From the NCBI RefSeq assembly GCF_910596095.1, contig NC_056554.1, positions 7,546,001 to 7,610,000 of the forward strand: 64,000 nucleotides of DNA, given 5' to 3'. The position numbers and the translations under genes are program-made. This document shows, in pieces, positions 29,501 through 37,300 of this stretch (positions are counted from its first letter, which is position 1; each line of letters starts with the position of its first letter). The notes under the pieces were generated by a model. That model did not search any database. It saw only the letters and a list, made by a program, of their open reading frames with translations, and was not told the DNA's origin. The stretch comes from Thunnus maccoyii. Lineage: Eukaryota > Chordata > Actinopteri > Scombriformes > Scombridae.

Positions 29501-32500
29501 AAACTTTTCTGTTTAGTTACAAGAGGTTGAAGTGCACCATTACCCAATGTTCAAAATTGGACTAAAAGCATTCATGTTTTCTTCTGAATTAGTTTTAATT
29601 TCTCAACACTCTCTGAACAGAAGTTAACTACAGTATATTATGTGTTAACAAGTTATGTAACATTACTGTCATGTCTTTCTTTTGTCACCTGGAAGAAAAC
29701 ATGACTGCCTTTAGTCCCACTTAGAACATGGGGTAGTGGTGCAATTCAGCCTCTTGTGGCTGAAATGAGTATTACAACAAGAAACACTTAGAAAAATTAT
29801 CCTAAAAAGAAAAAAAAATCACCAGGCAAAACTCTTTTTTTCACCTGTTCTTAAGTCATAAACACAGGAGAGAAAACAATTTAGATTAGACTTAGAAAAT
29901 GGATCACCAGAATTGTTTTTCTCACTTTCCTATCAGGGCTTCTGCATAATCCACAATATAGAGAGTATCAAGTATATACAGCATAATACTGTGCATCTTA
30001 TTTTGAGGGCGTGAAGACCTGCTCAATTGCTTAATTGAACATTCATGAAATTATATATCTCACCAGTGACTGCAGTGATGTTTACTCCACTGCTTCTGAT
30101 GTTCTCAAACACAGAGAAGAGAGTGAATGTGTATTTAGTTCCAGCAGTGAGAGATGAGACTGTGTGAGTTACTGCTCCATCTCCATCTGGTGCAGTGATG
30201 TTTATCTCTGTACCATTAAACTGGAGAATAAAGCTGACATTGTTGTTCACTTTATTCCACTGCAGAGTGATGCTGGTCTCATCTTGTCCTGTTGATGTCA
30301 AACTGTTTGTGTTTGGAGGAGCTGCAAAAGAAAAGAAGTAGAAATTTATTTCATTTAGAAAGAACTGCCTGCAAACAAGTGTTTCATTCCATTGAAAAGA
30401 GCCGTAAATATAAATGTCACTCTATTAATGTGTTGATTCCTTTTACTATTACTGCTGATAAATACTACTAACCGTCCTATCACACCAGGTTCTACATGTG
30501 GTACGTGGTTCATTACATGATATTGTTGCTGCTAAGTGTTTGCTGTTCATACTTGCTGTTTACAGTTGCTAACAGTTATGGCCGCTACTAACTGGCATTG
30601 ACTAGGTTGTCGCTGCCACCACAATTCAAGCTAATCCATGAACAGTTAGGTGACCATTCATACATCTGAATACATCTTTTATTATCTATCAGGTTGTCAT
30701 ATAGTATGTCAAGTAATTGACAGAACAACTGTGTTATGCCTGATTCAAAATAGATAAATTAAAATAATATATCATATAGTAAATGTGTGAAATATCTCAC
30801 CAGTGACTGCAGTAATGATCACTCCACTGCTTCTGACGTTCTCAAACACAGAGAAGAGCGTGAAAGTGTATTGAGTTCCAGCAGTGAGAGATGAGATTGT
30901 GTGAGTTACTGCTCCATCTCCATCTGGTGCAGTGATGTTTATCTCTGTACCATCAACCTGGAAAATCACGTCGTCGGTGATGTTCGCATTATTCCATTCC
31001 AGAGTAATGCTGGTTTCATTTTGTGTTATCAGTCTGAAGATTTCTGCATTGGGTGGAATTGAGACAAAGAGGACAACATACAAGACAGAGATGACATGAA
31101 ATGGTATAAATGTTTTTTTTTCATATTTGCTAATCCATCAGCTTTTTAATATATGTATTGTAACACATATATTGACCTATAGTACATCATGATGATCTGT
31201 TATATCAATGTCATAATCACTATTCTCAATGACAATCAACCTCCACTTATAAATCAGTTGATGAATTTACTTTTGTTACTGTAGGTAATCTACAGCATGC
31301 CTTCTTACATCAAACAGTATAATACTGTTGAGACACATTTAAGTAAGCCATGCTAACATTATGTACTAATATTTGTTATTAATGTTTAAAATAATACAGT
31401 TTCTATTTGAAATTACTGTATGTGTAGACAGTGGACAGTCAATCTCTTCTACAGTAACTTTTCGTGTTTTCTTTTGTTCAGAAAAATGTATTCTGAAATG
31501 AGAGTATTCATTTTATATGACTTGATTAAGGTTATGTGCCTGTTAACAACATTTTATTGATGGCAAGCATTCGTCTCATAGACGACAAAGTCCTTTCATT
31601 ATCTTCTTAAATATCGTGCTATCAATATAACAAGGTGGAGATTTCCACAGGCTTATGTGTATTGTATTATCGCCTGATGAATTAGCCTCATTTATGCTGT
31701 ACATCAGAACTGTAAAAATACAGAACCTTCCCGTTTCTATTTTTCTTCCCTTTTTTTAGACAGACTTGTCCATGTACACAAATTCACAAATCTAAATTAA
31801 ACTGTCTTCTTTACATGTAAATTTGATTAGACAAACAGATTTGCAGTGTTATTTTCGGAATGATTGTTTGACAATATATCGTAAGCTGCCTTATAACAAT
31901 AATGAAACTAAATGTGGGAGCAGGATTCAAGATGCATTACTTGTTTTGTAACAGATGAATGGAAAACTGAGGGCACACTCATCATCTGACCACTGTCCTG
32001 AGTCGCTAAACGATGTGGTGACACACTCCTCTGAGGCTAAGTTGGGCTGTGAGCTGGCCCAATGTCGAAACAGAGAGGTGCTCCCATCAGACCACAATTT
32101 TTCCCGGTAAAGACCAATCCACACAGTGATCCCACCCGTCAGGTTTGTGATGATGTCATTTTCTGTCTGGTTTCTTATACTGTAAGAGAAACAGTAGCAT
32201 ATGCATATCAAAATTGAGCATAACTGAAGAGGTAAAACATGACAGACATACATACAAAAAAAGAATCCACTGCACACTGCAACAGATTGTCAGTGATTGT
32301 TTGAGAATATATCATAGAGCCTTATGTAGTTATTTTAAATATTTGCTAATCAACCAAATGGACAATATAATTGACTGATTAAAAGTAGAAAACTTTAAGG
32401 ACTTGTGGTCACCTTGGCAGCGTTTGGTGATGTAATTGAATTTTTATGAGATAAGCCTGATTTCATTAACAAAAGAGATAAAAAATTAAGTAGTTGGGTC

Positions 32501-34319
32501 AGCAGTGCACTTTGTCTCAGAGTCTTCATTAGGACATACTGTACCTGGCTAGATCCACATAATTCTCCCTGCAAAATCTCTGAGCTTCGGTCCAATTTAA
32601 ACTTGTGGTGACCATAACAAAGGATGGAGTGCCATTTACTATACCTGGTTATATAGAGATGGAGATAAGTTGTAAAAAAAAAATGTCAGGATGAACTTGT
32701 AGGAAATACTCATATTGCTGCAATGTATGCATGAAGTGTCAATGAAAGAAAAAGTAGCAAGATCTGATGATCCGGATTAAGGGGGATAAAATATTGCTCA
32801 TGTCTACTCCATGCCAAATGCCATATAGAAGATCTATTTGGACCTTTGTTAATTCTAACTTGATTAGAAAACCCACCGTTGTAGCACACAAAGAATTTTG
32901 TCTCGCTGCATGGCCTGTCTCGCCATTTGCCAGAGGATTGAAAAGATTCCACACAGTGGTCTTTCCCATTAAGACCATTGGGTTGACCAGTATTCCAGTT
33001 TCTAAACTCTGTCTCTCCTTCACCGTAGAAGCTGCTGTTACTCAGGGACCATCTCCAGCTGTTCACCAAGTCATCATAGAGACCGATCCAAGCACTGCCT
33101 GTTCAAAAAGATTTTCATTCTATGAAACAACTGCAATATACAGTATAGTGAGAAATAACTTAAAACATAAATTATTTTACTGAATAGACTTTGATCAGTT
33201 GATATGTTCTGAATGTTGTGTCTCCTCTATTTATCATTTTTTTGACATTACAAATAATATTTTATAATTGCCTTTATGTGTGGCAAGTTTACCAAGATGA
33301 TTGCATGGTTAATGTACAGTACAGTACTTGATTCCAGTATTGAGAACTTGCCTGTGTAGTTTGATGCGATGCTGTTAACAGCACTGACGTCAGCTGTGTT
33401 TTCTATGGTGGCCAGGTCAGTGTAGACCTGTCTGCAGAAGCTCTGTGCTTCAGTCCAGTTCACTGATGTGTTCACAAAGTAGTACTGACGAGACTGACCA
33501 GAGGCAACACTGACTAGTGCTCCTAAAACAAAGCATATTCATTTATTTTATCACTTACTAGGGTGAAGCTTTATTTGTTTGCTGTTTACTGTTTGAAGAA
33601 CAGTAAACAGCACTTTGTAAAGAGTTGAAATGTTTTTGTATATTTTTCATAGTGAGGCACAGTGATTGATTTACATCTAAGTTTCTAATTTATTTGTAAT
33701 TATAATGAAACCCTCTTACCCCACAATGTCTGCCATGTAATTGACTACGGTGAGCTGTATCATCACTGTAGTGAATGAAAACATTGAATGCTCTACTGTA
33801 CATGAACAAAACAGCCCCACAAGACTTTATCTCTAATGCCGTAACAATTTGTCTTGAGCCAGATCAAGTTTCCAGCTAAATCAGTGTTCACTACTGACAA
33901 TAATAACAAAAGAACCAGTTCAACTACCAGTTGAAATAAAGCAGAATGCACGAACTGTTAAAGAATTGAACTACAGTGAGATAAAAAAGTGTTTTATTTA
34001 TCCTCATAGAGCCTTTTTAAATAAAACAAGAGTGAGTTAAATGTTTAGGCTGAGACATGTACATATTCTCTCCCTAACATATTGCCTATTGGTTGACTTT
34101 CTTTGTAAATAAAAACCATTGTATCATAATCTTCATTTAAAACTATGATTTTAAAAATTGACCCTACTTAACAACTTTTCTGTACTGAGAATTCCTCCCC
34201 CAAAACCCTGTGTGTAGGCTACAACACTGAGAAAGATTGATTAAAAAAGTCAAACAGTCAGAATAATCAAACAAAAGGCACCAACCTGTGAGCACACTGA
34301 TGATCAGTCCATAATCCAT
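2478..34319 (-). CDS. Giant C-type lectin / FN3-repeat secreted protein (whole gene, 48 exons)
   Basis: Predicted product of about 3,822 residues. Order of parts: signal peptide (1-20), C-type lectin domain 1 (about 25-142), C-type lectin domain 2 (about 143-255), 41 FN3 domains (about 256-3776), and a 46-residue C-terminal module. The exons are listed in separate entries; their lengths sum to 11,469 bp, exactly 3,823 codons with the stop. The FN3 domains are 86 residues, keep the core Trp (LQW) and Tyr (TKYTF), and are highly alike. No transmembrane segment is visible after the array, so secretion is inferred. Lectin domains suggest glycan or ligand binding, but the Ca-binding motifs are not canonical. 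FN3 repeats of this sequence type are known to me from fish receptor-phosphatase-like and lectin-like predictions. I cannot name an orthologue. The gene is head-to-head with OGA, 6.5 kb apart. Confidence 0.85.
2702..2781 (-). CDS. Lectin/FN3 gene penultimate exon: C-terminal module part 1
   Basis: Acceptor 'gtcaacag' and donor 'gtgagaat' bound an 80-bp exon entering in phase 1 and leaving in phase 0. It reads GYVVGLKIRLNSYVQLSDSD then MQSVLEE. Alternating hydrophobic residues followed by an acidic helix resemble short beta-alpha modules found at the C-termini of fish lectin-like extracellular proteins, possibly SEA-like. That resemblance is from memory and tentative. Confidence 0.7.
2782..4178 (-). 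other. Large AT-rich intron before the C-terminal module
   Basis: This 1.4-kb interval separates FN3-41 from the C-terminal exons. It is AT-rich with short repeats such as (ATAAAT)n at 3301-3325 and (AAAAC)n at 3733-3757. A strong 'gtaagt' donor motif on the minus strand near 3455, 9 bp after a 'caacag' acceptor-like motif, could define a 9-bp in-frame microexon. I could not support it further. No other coding sequence was seen. Confidence 0.5.
4179..4436 (-). CDS. FN3-41, last FN3 exon
   Basis: A 258-bp exon with the form APPNTKSFRSTGQNETS and an extra NET sequon. Its upstream acceptor is 'cttgtag', unlike the two acceptor types used elsewhere in the array. It ends in phase 1 at AVTG, which joins in frame to the C-terminal module exon at 2702-2781. 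Its flanking introns are the most diverged of the class, consistent with its edge position. Confidence 0.87.
4783..10768 (-). CDS. FN3-31 to FN3-40 exons (copy A of the 6.38-kb block)
   Basis: Ten 258-bp phase 1-1 exons: 10511-10768, 9873-10130, 9276-9533, 8638-8895, 8041-8298, 7399-7656, 6801-7058, 6159-6416, 5514-5771 and 4783-5040 (FN3-31 to FN3-40). Within the block a two-exon unit recurs at 1235-1239 bp: 7399, 8638 and 9873; 8041, 9276 and 10511. The FN3-31 acceptor has the same one-base loss as FN3-21, so that mutation predates the 6.38-kb duplication. Domain sequences are open throughout, with intact core Trp and Tyr. Confidence 0.9.
7399..10768. repeat. Nested two-exon repeats of about 1235 bp
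   Basis: FN3-36/35, FN3-34/33 and FN3-32/31 form three tandem two-exon units at spacings of 1239 and 1235 bp. The same triplet occurs in copy B at 13777-17146. Within a unit the first exon has the GVG/GIN variant and the second has GDG/GVN. The basic unit of one exon plus one intron is about 600-645 bp. Confidence 0.9.
11152..17146 (-). CDS. FN3-21 to FN3-30 exons (copy B of the 6.38-kb block)
   Basis: Ten 258-bp phase 1-1 exons: 16889-17146, 16251-16508, 15654-15911, 15016-15273, 14419-14676, 13777-14034, 13179-13436, 12537-12794, 11892-12149 and 11152-11409 (FN3-21 to FN3-30). FN3-21 to FN3-29 match FN3-31 to FN3-39 at an offset of 6378 bp, with identical domain sequences except for FN3-23. 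FN3-23 has FNGT where FN3-33 has FNDT. FN3-22, FN3-24 and FN3-26 carry GVGAVTH instead of GDGAVTH and GINITAV instead of GVNITAV. FN3-27 has the NISAPDG form. The acceptor of FN3-21 has lost one base (ctgtccag instead of ctgtctcag) but keeps its AG. Confidence 0.9.
11152..17530. repeat. 6378-bp tandem duplication, copy B
   Basis: Exons and introns repeat those of 4783-11152 at an offset of 6369 bp before, and 6378 bp after, a 9-bp insertion (a repeated 'acatgtggt' near 11580-11600). Differences are few: an A/G change at about 6604 versus 12982, small changes next to FN3-29/39, and a segment around FN3-23/33 where the copies resemble different neighbours. Both boundaries fall within FN3 exons (4783-5040, 11152-11409, 17530-17787), as expected from unequal crossing-over between misaligned FN3 exons. 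Confidence 0.92.
17530..27261 (-). CDS. FN3-6 to FN3-20 exons (zone of 5-exon, 3.4-kb repeats)
   Basis: Fifteen 258-bp phase 1-1 exons: 27004-27261, 26358-26615, 25716-25973, 24985-25242, 24343-24600, 23605-23862, 22958-23215, 22316-22573, 21585-21842, 20943-21200, 20205-20462, 19558-19815, 18916-19173, 18176-18433 and 17530-17787 (FN3-6 to FN3-20). Exon positions recur at an offset of exactly 3400 bp: 19558, 22958 and 26358; 20205 and 23605; 20943 and 24343; 21585 and 24985; 22316 and 25716. FN3-7, FN3-12 and FN3-17 encode identical domains. FN3-8 and FN3-13 share rare changes (QNETS, VSTL, TLLSV). FN3-9, 11, 16 and 19 have FESIRSS in place of FENIRSS. Every exon is open and has a GT donor and AG acceptor. 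Confidence 0.9.
19558..26358. repeat. Two tandem 3400-bp, five-exon repeat units
   Basis: The intervals 19558-22957 and 22958-26357 are near-identical, with a partial third unit after 26358 and a partial three-exon unit before 19558 at about 2028 bp spacing. Each unit has five FN3 exons and alternates two intron classes: class A of about 340-390 bp and class B of about 473-480 bp, which contains a 'tgctgataaatactactaac' core. A few substitutions distinguish the units, for example FENI versus FENV in FN3-15/FN3-10 and FENI versus FESI in FN3-14/FN3-9. Confidence 0.92.
27735..30321 (-). CDS. FN3-2 to FN3-5 exons
   Basis: Four 258-bp phase 1-1 exons: FN3-2 30064-30321, FN3-3 29030-29287, FN3-4 28383-28640 and FN3-5 27735-27992. 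Each encodes one 86-residue FN3 domain running from APPN or APAN to GVNITAVTG. FN3-3 begins APANTKSFRST and has the FNDT form of the third sequon. FN3-2 and FN3-3 are separated by 776 bp that include a foldback element (29365-29973), the largest interruption in the array. FN3-4 has a slightly diverged upstream intron, shown by 'gacaaagacaag' in place of the usual purine run next to its acceptor. Confidence 0.88.
29365..29973. mobile_element. Foldback MITE-like element with long inverted repeats
   Basis: The left arm (about 29365-29510) begins acttgatactctatatattg and continues through 'gattatgcagaagccctgat'. It is the reverse complement of the right arm (about 29830-29973) with about 90% identity by eye. 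The arms of about 145 bp flank about 320 bp of unrelated sequence without coding capacity. It lies in the intron between FN3-2 and FN3-3. No clear target duplication was identified, so the superfamily is unknown. Confidence 0.8.
30801..31043 (-). CDS. FN3-1, divergent first FN3 exon
   Basis: This is the most divergent FN3 domain. It has NETSITLEWNNANITDD where the others have an NNNVS run, and ends GVIITAVTG. It is 243 bp, against 258 bp for all other FN3 exons. The position of the usual acceptor (gtctcag) reads 'gtctcaa', so the G is lost. The next AG, 'aatgcag', lies exactly 15 bp downstream and keeps phase 1, removing five residues. The donor is the usual 'gtgagatatt'. Divergence suggests that this copy escaped the homogenisation that affected the rest of the array. 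Confidence 0.8.
31941..32179 (-). CDS. Lectin/FN3 gene exon 5: second half of C-type lectin domain 2
   Basis: It encodes SIRNQTENDI, VWIGLYREKLW, WASSQPN, EECVTT, WSDDEC and FPFICYK. The WIGL core and the three remaining conserved cysteines are present. The Ca-site motifs are again QPN and WSD rather than EPN/QPD and WND. Sequons are NQT and NLT. The acceptor is 'ctcttacag'. The donor 'gtaatg' comes after ACA A, in phase 1, and leads into the FN3 array. Reading past the donor meets a stop after only three codons, so splicing is required. Confidence 0.83.
32545..32644 (-). CDS. Lectin/FN3 gene exon 4: first half of C-type lectin domain 2
   Basis: It encodes GIVNGTPSFVMVTTSLNWTE followed by AQRFCRENYVDLA, parallel to exon 2: an NWTEAQ helix and first Cys in RFCRE. 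It enters in phase 1 and leaves in phase 2 before 'gtacag'. The split Ser codon joins to exon 5 to give DLASIRNQTEND, a standard C-type lectin stretch. Confidence 0.8.
32877..33098 (-). CDS. Lectin/FN3 gene exon 3: second half of C-type lectin domain 1
   Basis: It encodes GSAWIGLYDD, then WNTGQPNG, HCVES, KWRDRPC and FFVCYN. These are the WIGL core and the last three of the four conserved disulphide cysteines. The canonical Ca/sugar motif would be EPN or QPD followed by WND. Here they are QPN and WRD, so classical mannose- or galactose-type binding cannot be assumed. The exon is phase 1 at both ends. Donor is 'gtgggt' at 32871-32876 and acceptor is 'gaacag'. Confidence 0.85.
33352..33522 (-). 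CDS. Lectin/FN3 gene exon 2: first half of C-type lectin domain 1
   Basis: The acceptor 'ttttag' precedes the exon, which completes the signal peptide and then reads SRQYYFVNTSVNWTEAQSFC and onward. This is the typical start of a C-type lectin domain: first strand, NWTEAQ helix, and first conserved Cys in SFCRQ. The exon ends in SNYTG in phase 1. The donor is 'gcaagt' rather than GT; in this CAG|GCAAGT context it fits the minor GC-AG intron class, and only this choice joins exon 3 cleanly. Sequons NTS, NWT and NYT are present. Confidence 0.82.
34286..34319 (-). CDS. Lectin/FN3 gene exon 1: start codon and signal peptide
   Basis: The ATG at 34319 opens MDYGLIISVLT and the exon ends in phase 1 before a 'gttggt' donor. 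Joined to exon 2 it reads MDYGLIISVLTGALVSVASG, a hydrophobic run typical of a signal peptide with likely cleavage near SVASG. This start is preferred because it is the only nearby ATG that joins in frame to the first lectin exon and supplies a leader. On the minus strand a TTTAAATA box lies about 105 bp upstream, near 34421-34430, and is a possible TATA element. Confidence 0.8.
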
Positions 34320-37300
34320 GTGTTAAACCTTTGAAAACCTTTGAAACTATGCCTTTGGAAAGATAATATCCTTCTTCTCATGAACTTTTGATTTAATGGA
34401 TATGCATGTGTACCAGTATTTAAAAGCCATTTACCTAAAAACTATGGCACAGTTATTGATTCTACTTACTATTAGCTCTTTAACGGCCTCCTGCTTAAAA
34501 ATGCACGACATCAAATGCCCTTGACTGTCAGTTACTCTGTGCTGCTTGATAAATACTTGTATGATGGTTATCAGTGCTCAGCTGCTGAGTGTTCAAAGTC
34601 CTTAGCACCTTCGTGAAGGAATCAGGAAGTAAAAGCTAAACCTAACTATCCTCTTTTTTCCTCTTTCAAATGCGGTGATTGAAAAGGAATGCAAGTTTGT
34701 TCAAACCCAACCTGTTCAACTCTGTGAGCTTGTCTTCATCTGTCTCACGCAACATCGCTCAGAGCAAAATCTTTTGTTCTCTGGTTGTCAAAAGTATTGA
34801 TTCACATTAATGTTATTGGTTGACTGTTATGCACACTTGTACTGTACATATGGTACTTTCATTGAATAAGAATGCTGCTTCACCACATTTTAAATCACAC
34901 CCATTACAAATAATATGAGCACTAAATCAAACTGCACCAGCATCACATTGTCAATACTGGGTTGATAAATTCTGCACATAATTAATGTACTTTAATTTCT
35001 TTTTTTAAAGGAAAAAAATAAAAATGATCATTTAGTGTATCACCTTTGCATTTAAGTGTGATTCTCTGTGGTTTACAGTTTTGTGGAAAGCAGGACTGGC
35101 TCCCTTTCTGCTGAACCTCTGAATGAACTGTCTTTCTTAATACAATGCCTGATCTGTGTACCACATTTATGTGTTTAATAACGTAAGGTTGAAATATAGC
35201 CCAGCTTGCACATTAACCCTTTCATGTTAATCTGAGACAAGAGAGTGCCTTCATTAGGGAAATGCCTTAATTTAATCATCAATGTGTTTCCTTTTATTGA
35301 ATGTAACTAACATGTCATCTGTCACTAACATCTTTGTTCTTATGCATATGCACACAGCATCGATTCCTCAGTGGTCGCTGACTATCACTTTATAGGTTTC
35401 GGTCCTTTTGTGTAAAAGCTTAATAAATATACAAAGACAAATTTCTCTTTGTTGGTCTCCTTTATTGGGTCAACTTCCACCACAGTTTTGTTGTTTGTCT
35501 TTTTTGTGAAATAATGATATTAATAATAAAGTTACTAATCAAATAAACTACTACTAAATTTTATTTTATTCTATTGTTACATAATTGAATTATTTAAAGC
35601 AAATTGTGTTTGCACCAGCAATTCCACCAAAAAGGCATAAAATTAATATTTTAGTACAATATTTTCCTCTTTACAAACCTGATGCAAGCTTAATAGTTAT
35701 TCAGCTTAGTACAGTTTCCCACTAAACCCAAGCTCATATTGTTTTTTATAATTCATATTGTTGAAATGACCCTTCAGGTGAAGTAAAACCATGCTGAAAT
35801 CATTCCTGCAACACATAAATGAGTCAGAGTCTAAAAATCTGAGTCTGTTTGAGGTAATGATTAAAGAACTATTTACCTCCTTTATAATGTTTTGAATGCT
35901 ATGCTTAGAGGAGGACAATGCCTACAAGTACTGAGGAATTTCCCCTGCAAATCTCTTGCAAGTAGAAAACATGAGACCTCTGATAATAATCATCATCATC
36001 ACTCTTCTCTTTAGCTAAAAAATGTTCCTTGTTCACAAGGTTTATTTAAGCATATTAGGTTGATATTTTTCACTAAAAAGCTAACATCAAATGTTATGTC
36101 CCTGATTCCTCTTTCCTTACAAATATTCAACAACGCCCTCTGCCAAACATTGACTAGAGAGCAGAGGAGATCTCAGCATGATCATAAATTAAATCAAAGC
36201 CACATTTTCTGATGTGCTAATCTCGCTCCCTGGTTTCTTCAAGTACAGTTAAAGAGCCAACCATAAAAATACCTTACAGATTCTTACAAATTTAGAACCG
36301 GTTCCTATTCAGAATCACGTTTCTGAACAATAATCCCTAATTGTTGGGAACTTTGAACATACTGTATCTTTATAGTACACCCTCTCCAGGCCAACTGCAT
36401 GAACATTTAAAAAAAAACAGAATAAAAGTTATGATTTCAGTTTCCTTACTGTAAATTAAAGTGAGGAAGAAGAAATGCAGCACAGTGTTAGTTCAGGCAG
36501 AGCCCTGAAGTCACTCGTTTTGGCTTCAGCTGTTTTCAGTATGCTTAAGAACCATTAGCTTATTGATGGCTGTGTGGCCAGTAACATCGACTCATATTCA
36601 TCCAGGTGTACAGCATGGACATCATAACTTGACACTATTACTGCTAATCCTGCTCATGCCAAAGCCATCTGCTGCCCCTTACCTCCTCCCTATGTGGTAT
36701 TTCGTATTGTTGATTTAACTGTTTATTGGGGGAATAACTCTCTCAGGAGAATGCTTGTCGCTCAAAGCACTTGACACAGTATCGACCCCCGGTATCGACC
36801 TTTCAAAGCAGAAGTATCTTGAGTTTTTGACACCTCGCTTCACCAAGCCACCACCAAGCCCTCCCGTGACGAGGCCTCGTTACACTCATATCAGAGAGTC
36901 AGGGTCAGCCACAGGATTCCCCTGAAGCTTGAGGGGTTTCTCTCTCTTGCTTAAGGATGCTAAGGAGTTTGAATCAAGTGATCGAGCAATAGTCTCTGAG
37001 GGCAACAAACTACCCTGCGTCCTAATGTCTCAATGTGTTTTCCACTTCCCCATCTGTCCTGTACTCACCTTGCTGGTGTTGTTGGCCTGGTTGCTTTGTC
37101 ACTTCCCCTCGGAGAACAGTCTGACCTGGACAGCCAGTACGGTCCAATCATAACTCATGTAGGTCAACTCCTTCTGTAGCTTCAATATACTGGATAGGTA
37201 CTGATACACACACACAGACACACACAAACTGAGATAGATGAACACTTAAAATATGAAATGGTACATATACAGAAGGACTAGCAGAGCAGAATACACGAGT

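Noticed and set aside
4179-31043. The FN3 array as the ectodomain of a receptor tyrosine phosphatase
   Set aside because: The FN3 sequence type resembles fish receptor-phosphatase predictions, but no transmembrane segment or phosphatase motif follows in the window. The exons after FN3-41 end in a stop.
32767-33183. Plus-strand 138-residue frame as a gene
   Set aside because: It overlaps lectin exon 3 on the opposite strand, which has clear domain and splice support; the plus frame has neither.
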